Assembly (NCBI RefSeq): GCF_032854445.1
Contig: NC_088306.1
Span: forward strand, 15,371,386-15,435,385
Origin: Liolophura sinensis
Lineage: Eukaryota > Mollusca > Polyplacophora > Chitonida > Chitonidae
Reading direction: 5' to 3'
DNA length: 64,000 bases
The position numbers were made by a program, and so were the translations under genes. The notes below the pieces were generated by a model, which worked only from the letters and a program-made list of their open reading frames with translations, searched no databases and had not been told where the DNA came from. Positions 1 through 12,706 of the stretch are shown in pieces. Each line of letters begins with the position of its first letter. The stretch's first letter is position 1.

Positions 1-348
1 GTGGGTTCTGTTTTGGATGGACATCAGGTTTAAAGAATGACTTAGAAATGTTTTTGTCGGATTATAAAAAAGTCTGAAATACAAGGTGTCAGTTTTTGCA
101 GTAGGTCTAAACTTGCACTGCTCACTAGAGAAAGATATGAGATAAAGTAACTTAGATGTACAAACAGAAGGAATCTCAAAATATGGCAAGTTACAACTAT
201 GTTGTGCTAATAATATTTTTTTCTCAGATCCACAGAAAATCATTGTGAATATGAAGAACATTTGGCTTTTGAAAGGCGATGAAGCTTCTGTTTGGGCATG
301 TTGCTGTAGAAGTTAATTTCTCAGTATAGTTAAACATCAGTAACACAT

Positions 349-585
349 GATTTATTTATTTATTTATTTGATTGGTGTTTTACGCTGTATTCAAGAATAT
401 TTCACTTATACGACGGCGGCCAGCATTATGGTGGGTGAAAACCGGGCAGAGCCCGGGGGAAAACCTAGAACAAGCCGCAGGTTGCTGGCAGACCTTCCCA
501 CGTATGGCCGGAGAGGAAGCCAGCATGAGATGGACTTGAACTCACAGTGACTGCATTGGTGAGAGACTCCTGGGTCATTACGCTT
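349..585 (-). mobile_element. tRNA-headed SINE (family A) with target duplication
   Basis: Minus-oriented copy with (AAAT)n tail, the acggcgtaaaacacc-type 3' block and part of the tRNA-like head. Flanked by taacacat at 341-348 and 586-593, a probable target-site duplication. Confidence 0.85.
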
Positions 586-2984
586 TAACACATAATGTCA
601 GCTTGCCATATACTGTAAATTGAGCAAACTTCTGTACTGGTATTCAGTTATAGTTTCTTCCTATGTCATGTGTATTTACTTTGCTGCCTGGATATTGTAC
701 ATGTACAAGTATGTATGTAGATGCTTCTGTCACCTGCAGTCCAGTTATTTGAAATAATGGTGTGTTATTTTGTTTTTGGGAGGGGTAGGGGTGAGGGTGG
801 GGTGAGGGGTTGTGAAGTGGCCATACCAGAGATTTTGGGCCAAATATCCATATTCGGAACGAATCAAATTAAAATGTCTACGTTTACCAAAGTGGTTCAT
901 ATTATTGACTCACAGTAAATATCAGACCTGTATGTGTATTATTTATTGTGTTGTAATGATTTCAAAGATTGAAATAAATTTCCGCTTTATGCATGTAAAT
1001 TGTATGAATTTGAATATCAATTTTGAAGTGTAGTACATGCGCAGATGAGGCTGATATTTTTGGAAAGGTAGATTTTGGTAGATTGTAATTTGCAATAGCC
1101 AATATTGTATTGGATTTGAACTGATTGATTTTTTTTTTCACAAAAATCTCTGGTATAGCCTCTTTAAAAGATAGCTTGTCTGGCAAATTAAACTGATGCA
1201 ACTGCAGGTAATCATTCTGCATTTTCTCTGCAAATCCTTGAGTGTTGACTAAAGCATGGCTTATTTTACCTTTGTAATTGTAAAACGAATACGAGATACA
1301 TGTGCAGTGCTGATATGACAGGGCATTTACATTCTTTGCATACTTTCAGAAATTATTGCATGAAATTAACATGGTTATTATATTTTACAAAATAATAGGT
1401 ACATGTAAGTACGTGCATATTTACAGTTTCTTATAAACACTAAATTAGGCATTTGAATAAGATACATTTCGATCAGATTGTTAAACTGGACAGTGCGTTC
1501 AATAAAAAAAAGTCTTTTTCATGTCCAGTATAGGGGTAATTACATGTATAACATGGCTGAGAAAGGGAGAAAAAGAAATTAGAATTGTTAGGTATAACTG
1601 TTAAAATAAACCCGCATTGAGATACATATATGTGTATACTAATTTAGAAATCCTAAGTTTTACAAAGCTTAGAGCTGAAAATTGTTAAGAAAGCTTTTTC
1701 CTCCCATTATTGATTATGTCATTCTGTATAGGCCTATTGGTACCTCTATTACACATTGAAGCAGATTATGCAGAGGGAGTAAAATGGAATAGCTTTCTAG
1801 TCTTTGGCCTTATGAATTCTGGTGTACGAATAGCCTGACATAGATGTACATGTAAAGTTTCTAAAGCATGGCATAAATGTTCCATTCTAAATATACATAC
1901 ATGACATACATGGGGATTAATGATGTTAATAATCAGAAGTTGTAAATTTGTGGTTAAGGCTTGGACTACCTGGGCATTATAAGATCAGTCCAGACTGGGA
2001 ATTGGAACGACAAGAAGAGATTCCTATATATAGTGCTATGAATATTTAATTATATTTTACACTTGAAGTGGTGGAATATTAAGCAGAAATGTACACGTAG
2101 CATTTATTGACTATATAAATGATAAAGATCTGTACACAACTAGGTAGTTTAATTCTGGTGTTTGGATTTGGAAATGCGGCTTTATTGTGCGCACGTATAT
2201 TTATATGAGTGGAGAAACTGGTCCATTTATTTATTTTCAAACCCAAGCAATAAGACTTGGTATATACCTCATTGGTTGATGCTGATAATATCCATGTTCA
2301 GAGGGTAATTTTTACGCAAACATTTGCTCATGAGTTCTGCGAAAATGTGTGCAATTGAAGCAAAGTGGAATTTTGAGCGAAATGAGCAATTGTATGAAGA
2401 TCAAAGAAAATTTTCAAGGTGGCAATATGTTAAGGCAATGTTAAATTCTGTTCAGTACTATCCTCTCAGGAGAAAGGGAGATAATCAGTTGGTGTATTGC
2501 TGTCAGATGTGAACAATAACAAAAAATGTTTTATGCCGATAGATATCATCAATGTACTAATTACACATTTTCCACCAGTCAAAATGTACATGTATAGGTA
2601 TGATTGTCCAATTTGATTGGATCATGTGAGTGCATCTGACAATTAAATAAGCCGGCCTTTCATTGGTTGCTATACATGCCTTGTGATGTACAGAGCAATG
2701 TTTTCACTGGTCATGTGTTTGAAGTTTTTTTTGTTTTTTTTTTTATTGCGCACAAATCTGTTGGTTATTACATGAATGTGTTGATAATTATGAGACTGTC
2801 TTTAATGTACATGTGGAATTATGCCTGTGAATTTTAATATTCTTGTTGATTAATATGTCATATGCAAATAAAATGTAAAATGAAGAAAATTAGGCCTTAA
2901 GTTGTCATGCTTAGGAAATAGTGTAGTAAGTAAAGTGGCGTTTCTGTAACATTTGTGATTGGCTGCGAGTTCACCTCATGCTTG
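586..2984. other. AT-rich, no gene seen
   Basis: Only short, unconvincing frames. AATAAA at about 2867 would suit the end of a long 3' UTR from a gene to the left, but nothing else supports that. Confidence 0.5.
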
Positions 2985-3219
2985 TACCGGTCCCGATAGA
3001 ACAGTTGGTAGTACGTCCGCTTCGGGAGTGGTAGATCCAGGGTCAGTCCTTCGGTAAGGCGTCTCAGTGAAGCAGCACTAGATAAAAGAGCAGTGGAAAT
3101 CCATCCTGCAACAAGGAGGCACATTACATGCACTCTAAGGATTCTTTCTTCGTCATATCATTGAAAAATTTATTGTTAAGTATGACGTTAAACCCTAAGC
3201 ACTCACTCAATCACTCACC
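2985..3219 (+). mobile_element. Second tRNA-headed SINE family (family B)
   Basis: Starts with a tRNA-like head (A-box-like tagaacagttggtagtacg, B-box-like ggtagatccagggtc) and ends in attgttaagtatgacgttaa plus accctaagcactcactc. The tail is shared with the copy at 3945-4295, and a tail-like scrap on the minus strand lies near 59165-59200. Confidence 0.6.
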
Positions 3220-3629
3220 TCATACTGACCTTTGGAGCCTTTGAGGTACACACAGACTTGTTTATAGGCTTAGCCTCGCTCATCACTTGTCTCCTCCCGT
3301 GGAACTATTTAATCAGCATTCATCAATTAAATTGTTTTAGGTTTTGGTTAGAATCATGTTGTACATACTCTAGATATAGAGAGTGGATGTGTATAAAGTA
3401 TTATTAGAGACAAAGGTTGAGACAGGATTGTTTGTGTTTTCTAAAATCTCTTCTTGCCTCATCACCATGACCCAAGTGACCCTCGGCGTTGTTCAAGATT
3501 TCTGTACAAAAATGTACTAGTCGTGGCAGTGACGTAAAGCAAAAGATAGAGAGCAGCACATGCGCTGTGAGGAGTATGCGTCATGATGTGTATGTCACAC
3601 AGGGCAGATTTCCCCTGTAGCTCACCTAA

Positions 3630-3838
3630 GCTTAGTGATTTTACTCCGGGCAGGTCTGGTTTCCTCCATCCGTACCATCTGGTTTCCTCCATCCATACAG
3701 ACTGGTTTCCTCCATCCATAGTCTGGTTTCCTCCATCCATACAGTGTCCATGTTAACATTGACCTCAACGGTTATGTGTGAAAAAAGTTCTTTGGTGTAG
3801 TGTGAAACAACTATAAAATAAATAAATAAATAAACTTC
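3630..3838 (+). mobile_element. Diverged SINE A with internal expansion of a ~22 bp unit
   Basis: The end (gtgtgaaaaaagttctttgg then (aaat)n) aligns with the SINE A tail. The internal block corresponding to ccggtttcctcccaccata is present four times as ggtttcctccatccatac-like units (3658-3740). Confidence 0.5.
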
Positions 3839-3944
3839 AGCCATATTTTGTTCAACTGTCCTGCTGTTTCAGTTGAATCTTATGATCATTAGGGAGATTT
3901 GGCATGTAGCTGTACATTTAGATGGTCGTGCATTTCCAGCAGAC

Positions 3945-4295
3945 TTGTTTTGTGTTAAGTCGGGAGGTCGCAGGATCAAACCCATGTCAGGTCATACCAA
4001 AGACCTTAAAAATGGGACTTGCTGCTGCCTTGTTTAGCGCTCAGCAAGGAGAGGTTAGAGCAAGGAATCATGACTGGTTGGCTGTCAGTATAATGGACTA
4101 GGTTGGGCTTCATATCTGGTCTTTTCGGCACGATACTTCAGTGACGGCGGTACTTTGGCAGCTTAGGCCTACATGGACTCACCTTGCCACAAGAAGACAC
4201 TTTATACGTCCACACACCTAATGAGTCCTCGTCGTTATATGACTGAAAGATTGTTAAGTATGACATTTAAACCCCAAGCACACGTTCATATATAT
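3945..4295 (+). mobile_element. SINE family B, longer copy
   Basis: B-box-like ggtcgcaggatcaaaccc near 3966 and the same 3' block (tatgactgaaagattgttaa, then gtatgacatttaaacccc) as the copy at 2985-3219. Confidence 0.55.
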
Positions 4296-4387
4296 CTATT
4301 GTGCTATCATGTGTATGAAGCACCAATGAAATTACAAAAGCCAGGTAACTGGTGAGAGGCTATGTTTTTTTTCTTGGCTCATTAAAC

Positions 4388-4636
4388 TTGATTTACTCTA
4401 GTAAATGACGGCCATTTTGTTCCAAACCATTCTAAAGTTTTACATCTATGATTTACTTGATTTACTCTAGTAAATGACGGCCATTTTGTTCCAAACCATT
4501 CTAAAGTTTTACATCTATGATTTACTTGATTTACTCTAGTAAATGACGGCCATTTTGTTCAAAACCATTCTAAAGTTTTACATCTATGATTTACTTGATT
4601 TACTCTAGTAAATGACGGCCATTTTGTTCCAAACTT
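4388..4636. repeat. 69 bp tandem repeat, about 3.6 copies
   Basis: Nearly identical units: tgatttactctagtaaatga cggccattttgttcc... Only one substitution (ccaaacc/caaaacc) among the copies, so recent. Confidence 0.95.
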
Positions 4637-4639
4637 CTA

Positions 4640-7149
4640 TGAACCCGGAACCTGAGATAGACTAAAACAAACGACTTTAATTGTTCAAGGAATTGCATCA
4701 TTTATTCTGAAAACGGAATGTCAGTCAGTATAAATCTTTGCACTTTTATGGAAGAATGAAAAAAAAAACAAAAACAAATTATATTCACTTAGCTGGTAGG
4801 ACATGTACGCGTACATTTGTTAAAGATAAAAAATGTTTATATAAGTAACTGAACAACTACCACATTAAAATGTGACAATTAAAACCTGATGAAAAACTGA
4901 CGTTAGCAGTGATTTGCATGTAAACCAAGTTAGCAAGCGATATGTAATTTGATATTGAACTTACGACAAACTACATGAACTAAAGAGAACAGAAATTCTC
5001 CCAGACATAGTTGTATTCAGACATGTCACACTCAGATGTCAACATTTCCACAATCGTCAACATTTCCACAATCGTCAACGAAATGTGCTAAATTATATTG
5101 AAAAATTCAGGAGTTGACGGATCACTGAAGGCTTATGGGATGTGCACGGCTGCGAACTGATAATACACATTCACACGTAGGCATTTCATACTAATATAAT
5201 ATTTAAAAATAGGAAGATTGCATTTATCTTTTCTTTTTCTTTTTTTTGGGTGGAGAAACAGGTCCATTTTCAAACAAAATTTTCCAACAGTTTTACTTAT
5301 TTCAACTGCGCAGAACTGATTGAGGTATTAATGAAGCTGAACATATACATGGTTCAGAGCATCAAATTGTGAAGTGAAATAACTTAAAATTTAAGCTATT
5401 TACAGGAACAGACAGATAGGTATCCTGATCAGCTGGACACAATGATAGCTATATTACTCACTGGAACGCCAAAGTATGGTAAAATGTGACGGAAAGACAT
5501 GATACTTAAACTGTATTTATCATCTTCTATAAAACACATGTTAAAACCATTGATACTAGTACATATGCATTAGAAATAAATTTGACCAGAAAGTCTTATA
5601 CATGTGAAAATGTAAAAAGTATTGTAACTTCATAATTTACTAGTACCGGTATGTTTCAGTGGTTATGAAATTGAGCCTTCGGGAAGTCATATTTCATCCA
5701 TCATCACTGAATGACAAGCTAGTGGAATGTCAAAGCTAGAGGTACTGATCAAGAATATTTATGTCATGGACAGGTGCTTCAAGTCAACAACAAACCGTTG
5801 AGATCAGGCTTATCAAACAACAGCACCCATCACTCTGCTGGCTAGGCCATGATGGAAATTAAGAGTGGATGGTTTGGCTGTAAGTTCCATGTTACAACAT
5901 AGAGTGTATTGCAAAGAGAGCAAGGCATCAAACTGCTATAAAATTTGTCCTTGGTACAAAAATGTTTGGTCCAAACGTTTTAAAACAGAGTAAGGTCCTT
6001 TTGACATCAATGACGCTTTCTTTGATCAATGCTGGACAAAGCTTATAGTTTAACAAGGGTAAGTACATCTATTACACGAAACCAGTCATTATCCAAAAAT
6101 AAAGGATCTAACCTTATCTTCTAAAATTATTACTTTTAAATCATGTGGATTGTCTGAAAAAGCAACTAGTACAAGAAAAGTCATGTTACATGGATGTCAT
6201 GCACCGGTACATATCCATGGCTAAATTGTGTCTCAACTGTTATTCTCAGCTAGGTGACAATATCAATCAATTTAAAGAAAAAAGCAAAAATCAATGGTTG
6301 GGTCCAGTACTTACAATTCAGGGACCCATTTCACAAAAACATTTTTGACGGACAAAATTTGAAATATGATCTTAAAGATTACTTTTCGGTTTAATAAAGC
6401 AAAATTTTGTGCCGCTCATCAGTGTTATCTTAAGCCAAATGTATTCAAATTTCAACTTTCAGTGCCGATACCAAAAACTGAGCATTGTAGAAAGATTTTA
6501 AATTTTGACTTCAGTCAGAAATGGCTTAGTGGAATTGGACCTTTTTCTTTCCCTCCCAACTGAAGACTGAGGCTATGTAAACTGAAATCACAAAAGGTGG
6601 CATGATACATGGACATTGATACACATATATGGACTGAAGTCAGCCATTCCTTTGCACTAAACTGTTGTTCAAAATACAAGCTATCGCAAAATACATGTAT
6701 ATGTGAAGACATCTAAAAATACTTTGGACAAGATTCAATTCAATTTCAAATCAAAAAGATTTACATGTGCCTGTATGCACAAACATGCACTTTTTGATTT
6801 CATACAATGAATACAGCTAACTTTGCAACAGATTTAATTTTGGGATATCAGATATTTACAAAAAAAGTTTATGTACAAAAACTTGGTGCTTTATATACAG
6901 TATAGTTGGAGTATTTTCGGTTTTCTCTTCTCTTGATCACAGTCTTCCAACAGGGATCTGTCAGTCTCTCTCTTTACTCAATTGGCTTCTTCCTGTATTC
7001 AACAAATAAGAGATAGGTTTTAATTTAATATCAACTCCAAGCTGAACCCTCACTCCTGAATGCTTCATTCTAATATGGAAGAAAAGGTACCACAAAATCT
7101 CAACATTTTGTAACTGCACCAGCAATGCATACATGTTCCATCGTATGTA
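4640..7149. other. No gene seen
   Basis: AT-rich sequence without recognisable domains, long frames or repeats, apart from a duplicated tcaacatttccacaatcg near 5038-5076. Confidence 0.6.
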
Positions 7150-7612
7150 CACATCTCAATGTTTTGTAATTACATTACACCTTCAGGATGTACCTTCACA
7201 TCTCAATGCTTTGCAATGCCAATGCCTTGCAAGTACACCTTCAGAATGTACCTGTATATCTCAATGCTTTATAATTACACATTCAGGATGTACCTATATA
7301 TCTCAATGCTTTGTAATCACACCTTCAGGATGTACCTTCACATCTCAATGCTTTGTAATTACACCTTCAGTATGTACCTTTACATCCCAATGCTTTACAA
7401 TTACACCTTCAGGATGTACCTGTACATCCCAATGCTTTACAATTACACCTTCAGTATGTACCTCTGTACCTCAATGCTTTACAATTACACCTTCAGGATG
7501 TACCTTTACATCTCAATGCTTTACAATTACACCTTCAGGATGTACCTTCACATTTCAATGCTTTGTAATTAGACCTTCAGGATGTACCTTCACATCTCTA
7601 TACCATTCACTT
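7150..7612. repeat. 42 bp minisatellite, about 11 copies
   Basis: Unit acaccttcaggatgtacctt cacatctcaatgctttgtaa tt. Because 42 is a multiple of three, frames stay open through the array; no evidence of a gene. Confidence 0.93.
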
Positions 7613-8221
7613 AACAGGAGAACTTTTGGCAAGACAACATCCAATCTCTTGAGGAATGTAATAGCCCCTGCAAATTGTTTTTTTTTTATTCTTAACTTTA
7701 GCATGTCAATGAAGCAGATATGCATATTAATAACTACCTTTTGTTCCAGGATATTATGGGCATTGTTGTCTTAATTTTTAACAAAAACGTTGGTCAGTAA
7801 GATTTTAATTACTTGAATATGTTAGTCCCAAACTCACCATGCAAGCACTAATGCTTCACTGCATACAAACGTTCAACAAGGCTGTTTTTTTTGCATTTAT
7901 AGGCCTTTACACTTGACACAAAAGCTAGTACAAGATTTTATACTCCTTTCAACAGGCCTACAGCAAGTTTAAGCACCAAGCGTAATATTATAAATCATAC
8001 ATTTGCTCCTAAAAATGTACCCTTTTGTTCAAAATTGTAAGTCATTTACAGTGTACATGTATATTTTACAACGTCTAGATTAAAAAGGATGCAGGTGTTT
8101 AATGCATGCAAACACTTGAAAGAGAAAATACAATGTAACACCCAGCAAAAGCAAAACAAAACAAATACATACATATCCATAACCCAGTACACTGTATTTC
8201 ACCCCAAATTTACCTTTTTTT

Positions 8222-10110
8222 TCAACTGAGACATTTCGCTTAATTCTGATTGATTCCTCCACCTGTATATAGGGCAGCTTAATTCTGACTGATTCCTCCA
8301 CCTGTATACAGGGCAGCTTAATTCTGATTGATTCATCCACCTGTATATAGGGCACCTTAATTCTGACTGATTCATCCACCTGTATATAGGGCAGCTTAAT
8401 TCTGACTGATTCATCCACCTGTATATAGGGCACCTTAATTCTGACTGATTCATCCACCTGTACATAGGGCAGCTTAATTCTGACTGATTCATCCACCTGT
8501 ACATAGGGCAGCTTAATTCTGACTGATTCATCCACCTGTACATAGGGCAGCTTAATTCTGACTGATTCCTCCACCTGTATATAGAGCAGCTTAATTCTGA
8601 CTGATTCCTCCAACTGTATATAGGGCACCTTAATTCTGACTGATTCCTCCACCTGTACATAGGGCAGCTTAATTCTGACTGATTCCTCCAACTGTATATA
8701 GGGCACCTTAATTCTGACTGATTCCTCCACCTGTACATAGGGCAGCTTAATTCTGACTGATTCCTCCACCTGTATACAGGGCAGCTTAATTCTGATTGAT
8801 TCATCCACCTGTATATAGGGCAGCTTAATTCTGACTGATTCCTCCACCTGTATACAGGGCAGCTTAATTCTGATTGATTCATCCACCTGTACATAGGGCA
8901 GCTTAATTCTGACTGATTCATCCACCTGTATATAGGGCAGCTTAATTCTGACTGATTCATCCACCTGTACATAGGGCAGCTTAATTCTGGCTGATTCATC
9001 CACCAGTATATAGGGCACCTTAATTCTGACTGATTCATCCAACTGTATATAGGGCAGCTTAATTCTGACTGATTCCTCCACCTGTACATAGGGCAGCTTA
9101 ATTCTGATTGATTCATCCACCTGTACATAGGGCAGCTTAATTCTGATTGATTCATCCACCTGTACATAGGGCAGCTTAATTCTGACTGATTCCTCCAACT
9201 GTATATAGGGCAGCTTAATTCTGACTGATTCCTCCACCTGTACATAGGACAGCTTAATTCTGACTGATTCATCCACCTGTATATAGGGCAGCTTAATTCT
9301 GACTGATTCATCCACCTGTATATAGGGCAGCTTAATTCTGACTGATTCATCCACCTGTACATAGGGCAGCTTAATTCTGACTGATTCATCCACCTGTACA
9401 TAGGGCAGCTTAATTCTGACTGATTCCTCCAACTGTATATAGGGCAGCTTAATTCTGACTGATTCCTCCACCTGTACATAGGACAGCTTAATTCTGACTG
9501 ATTCATCCACCTGTATATAGGGCAGCTTAATTTTGACTGATTCCTCCACCTGTATATAGGGCAGCTTAATTCTGGCTGATTCATCCACCTGTATATAGGG
9601 CAGCTTAATTCTGACTGATTCCTCCACCTGTATATAGGGCACCTTAATTCTGATTGATTCCTCCACCTGTATATAGGGCAGCTTAATTCTGACTGATTCA
9701 TCCACCTGTACATAGGGCAGCTTAATTCTGACTGATTCCTCCAACTGTATATAGGGCAGCTCAATTCTGACTGATTCATCCACCTGTATACAGGGCAGCT
9801 TAATTCTGACTGATTCATCCACCTGTATATAGGGCAGCTTAATTCTGACTGATTCATCCACCTGTATATAGGGCAGCTTAATTCTGACTGATTCATCCAC
9901 CTGTACATAGAGGGCAGCTTAATTCTGACTGATTCATCCACCTGTATACAGGGCAGCTTAATTCTGGCTGATCCCTCCACCTGTATATAGGGCAGCTTAA
10001 TTCCGACTGATTCATCCACCTGTATACAGGGCAGCTTAATTCTGACTGATTCCTCCACCTGTATATAGGGCAGCTTAATTCTGACTGATTCAGAATATAG
10101 GGCAGGTTAA
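8222..10110. repeat. 39 bp minisatellite, about 48 copies
   Basis: Unit cttaattctgactgattcat ccacctgtatatagggcag. The minus strand stays open in two frames (8080-9900 and 8199-10058) because the period is a multiple of three. A 2 bp insertion at about 9910 switches the frame. Neither long frame has an upstream in-frame ATG. The 3' unique part of the first frame encodes a hydrophobic stretch (VCICFVLLLLGVTLYFLF). Coding status is unproven. Confidence 0.93.
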
Positions 10111-10186
10111 GAGTTTTTTGTGAAGTCTCAAAAAAACGTTGGCATCAGAAGTGTTGTTTCTTTTGTGTACTTACGCAAGTGTATCA

Positions 10187-11083
10187 AACTTCAGCACAGG
10201 AAACTGACAAACAGACAATAAAGCAGAGAACACATCAGCACAGGAAATTGACAAACAGACATCAGCACAGGAAACTGACAAACAGACAATAAAGCAGAGA
10301 ACACATCAGCATAGGAAACTGACAATCAGACAATAAAGCAAAGAACACATCAGCACAGGAAACTGACAAACAGACAATAAAGCAGAGAACACATCAGCAT
10401 AGGAAACAGACAATCAGACAATAAAGCAAAGAACACATCAGCATAGGAAACTGACAAACAGACAATAAAGCAGAGAACACATCAGCATAGGAAACTGACA
10501 ATCAGACAATAAAGCAAAGAACACATCAGCACAGGAAACTGACAAACAGACAATAAAGCAGAGAACACATCAGCACAAGAAACTGACAAACAGACAATAA
10601 AGCAGAGAACACATCAGCATAGGAAACTGACAAACAGACAATAAAGCAGAGAACACATCAGCATAGGAAACTGACAATCAGACAATAAAGCAAAGAACAC
10701 ATCAGCACAAGAAACTGACAAACAGACAATAAAGCAGAGAACACATCAGCACAGGAAACTGACAAACAGACAATAAAGTAAAGAACACATCAGCACAGGA
10801 AACTGACAAACAGACAATAAAGCAGAGAACACATCAGCATAGGAAACTGACAAACAGACAATAAAACAGAGAACACATCAGCATAGGAAACTGACAAACA
10901 GACAATAAAGCAAAGAACACATCAGCATAGGAAACTGACAAACAGACAATAAAGCAAAGAACACATCAGCATAGGAAACTGACAAACAGACAATAAAGCA
11001 GAGAACACATCAGCACAGGAAACTGACAAACAGACATCAGCACAAGAAACGGACAAACAGACAATAAAGCAGAGAACACAAAC
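10187..11083. repeat. 44 bp minisatellite, about 20 copies
   Basis: Unit acaataaagcagagaacaca tcagcacaggaaactgacaa acag, with variants cataggaaac, gacaatcag and agcaaagaac. Two shorter units lack the acaataaagc part (about 10260 and 11036). Confidence 0.93.
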
Positions 11084-12221
11084 AGAATCACCACCTGCAC
11101 CAAGCATAAAGGTTAGAACATCACACTGTATACAGTATTGTTCATACTGTATTTGACCTTAAATTTTGTCTATGGCTAAGTTAATCAATTGGCCTGATTT
11201 CGAGAATTCTATTCATCTTGGAAAGTTGTTTTGGGTATTGCTAGTTTGATAACCTCCTGGAAAAATGTAATTTTCATCACCAAAATCAATATTTTAGAAA
11301 ATGTATTCTGTGTGTGAAGTTTCAGGGCAAAACATGTATACACATATTAATTTAAAATAGGTCTGGATAAATGTACTATAGAAAATACATTTATTAAGTT
11401 GGCCTGGGCAAACCCAGGACCACCCGCAGGTTGGTGAAGACCTTCTGACTTGAACTCATAGCAACCGCATTGGTGAGAGGTTCCTGGGTCAATGCGCCAT
11501 GGAGACCCCGTTTGTTTAACTGAAGGCATTGAATATTAATAGCTGTGGTTCATTTACATAATTTATACAGTATATACCCTGCTTTTTTTAAAATTGTGCA
11601 ATGTATATCTCTACCCCTAACACCCCATTATTCTTCTAAAAAACTAAAGACATACTCAGAAACTCAGCACTAACTAAGCACAGAGGTTATAGCACTAATG
11701 CAACTACTTCTACTCTAAAATATTAATACTTCTGACGGAACAAAGACCTACAAATTAGCATAAATAATTTAATGAAACAGATCTGAGAGAAAACACACTC
11801 CACCTAAAGGTTACTAGGAATAAACACATACAACGATCATGCACCAAAGCAACCCCATAAAGATACCAAATAAAAAAATTATCCTCACAGATCACGTCAC
11901 AGGATTCTCTCTGTTCAAAAACAAAACGGTCTTCAGTGCATAGAAAACCTTGCCACTGTCAACTGAAAACTTTAAACTAAATCCCTTTTTAAATTGAAAT
12001 TGGTTCACGTATACAGATTTTGAGTTATATGTCATTTCCATAAAAGACATGTAAAAATGATATCCGAATGCAAATGGCAGGGCTACATGTACATGCCTAT
12101 CTTTAAAAAATATCTAGTTTAGATGTAACTATCTACAGAATATCTGTATTTTTGTCAATATTTGATACCCAAGCCCACTCAAAGTTATATGTCTGAAGGT
12201 CAATCTAATCTACATAGTTTT
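11084..12221. other. No gene seen apart from a SINE fragment
   Basis: Holds the SINE A fragment at 11401-11510. The rest is AT-rich and may lie just downstream of the MFSD1 transcript. Confidence 0.5.
11401..11510 (-). mobile_element. SINE A fragment
   Basis: Head and middle only, reverse orientation: acccgcaggtt, gacttgaactcatagcaacc, gcattggtgagaggttcctg. The tail is missing. Confidence 0.75.
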
Positions 12222-12650
12222 CTTTATTCTGTACATCTTAAATATCACGTATCCCTCCCATGTTAAAATGGGTAGGCTGACCACACCCATTTCTTCATTC
12301 TGTACATCTTAAATATCACGTATCCCCCCATGTTAAAATTGGTAGGCTGACCCCACCAATTTCTTCATTCTGTACATCTTAAATATCACGTATCCCTCCC
12401 ATGTTAAAATGGGTAGGCTGACCACACCCATTTCTTCATTCTGTACATCTTAAATATCACGTATCCCCCCATGTTAAAACTGGTAGGCTGACCCACCAAT
12501 TTCTTCATTTTGTACATCTTAAATATCACCTATCCCCCCCATGTTAAAATGGGTAGGCTGACCACACCCATTTCTTCATTCTGTACATCTTCAATATCAC
12601 ATATCCCCCCATGTTAAAATTGGTAGGCTGACAACACCAACTTCTTCATT
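12222..12650. repeat. ~70 bp repeat, six copies in alternating A/B types, each with a hairpin
   Basis: Unit ttcattctgtacatcttaaa tatcacgtatccc... Copies alternate between arms aaatgggt/acccattt and aaattggt/accaattt around taggctgacc. It lies just beyond the MFSD1 stop codon (12707) and before a minus-strand AATAAA (12233-12238), so it is probably in the MFSD1 3' UTR. Confidence 0.9.
12233..12238 (-). terminator. Candidate MFSD1 polyadenylation hexamer (AATAAA)
   Basis: AATAAA on the minus strand, about 470 nt beyond the MFSD1 stop codon. If used, the 3' UTR would contain the whole 70 bp hairpin minisatellite. It is one short motif in AT-rich DNA, so support is modest. Confidence 0.35.
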
Positions 12651-12706
12651 ATTCATATACATAAAATCGTAAAAATATTGATCTTGTTTAATTTGAAATG
12701 GGCAAC

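Noticed and set aside
2324..2512. 62-codon ORF beginning MLMSSAKMCAIEAKW
   Set aside because: No domain, no splice context and no similarity I recognise; a chance frame in AT-rich DNA.
7133..7774. 213-codon plus-strand frame
   Set aside because: Most of it is the 42 bp minisatellite; the unique end has no domain and no convincing start.
8199..10058. 619-codon minus-strand frame (MYRWMNQSELSCP repeats)
   Set aside because: A second frame of the 39 bp array, open only because the period is a multiple of three; it has no ATG upstream in frame and its common variants are not conservative.
10187..11083. CRISPR-like regular array
   Set aside because: Units are contiguous with no unique spacers, and the sequence is from an animal; it is a minisatellite.
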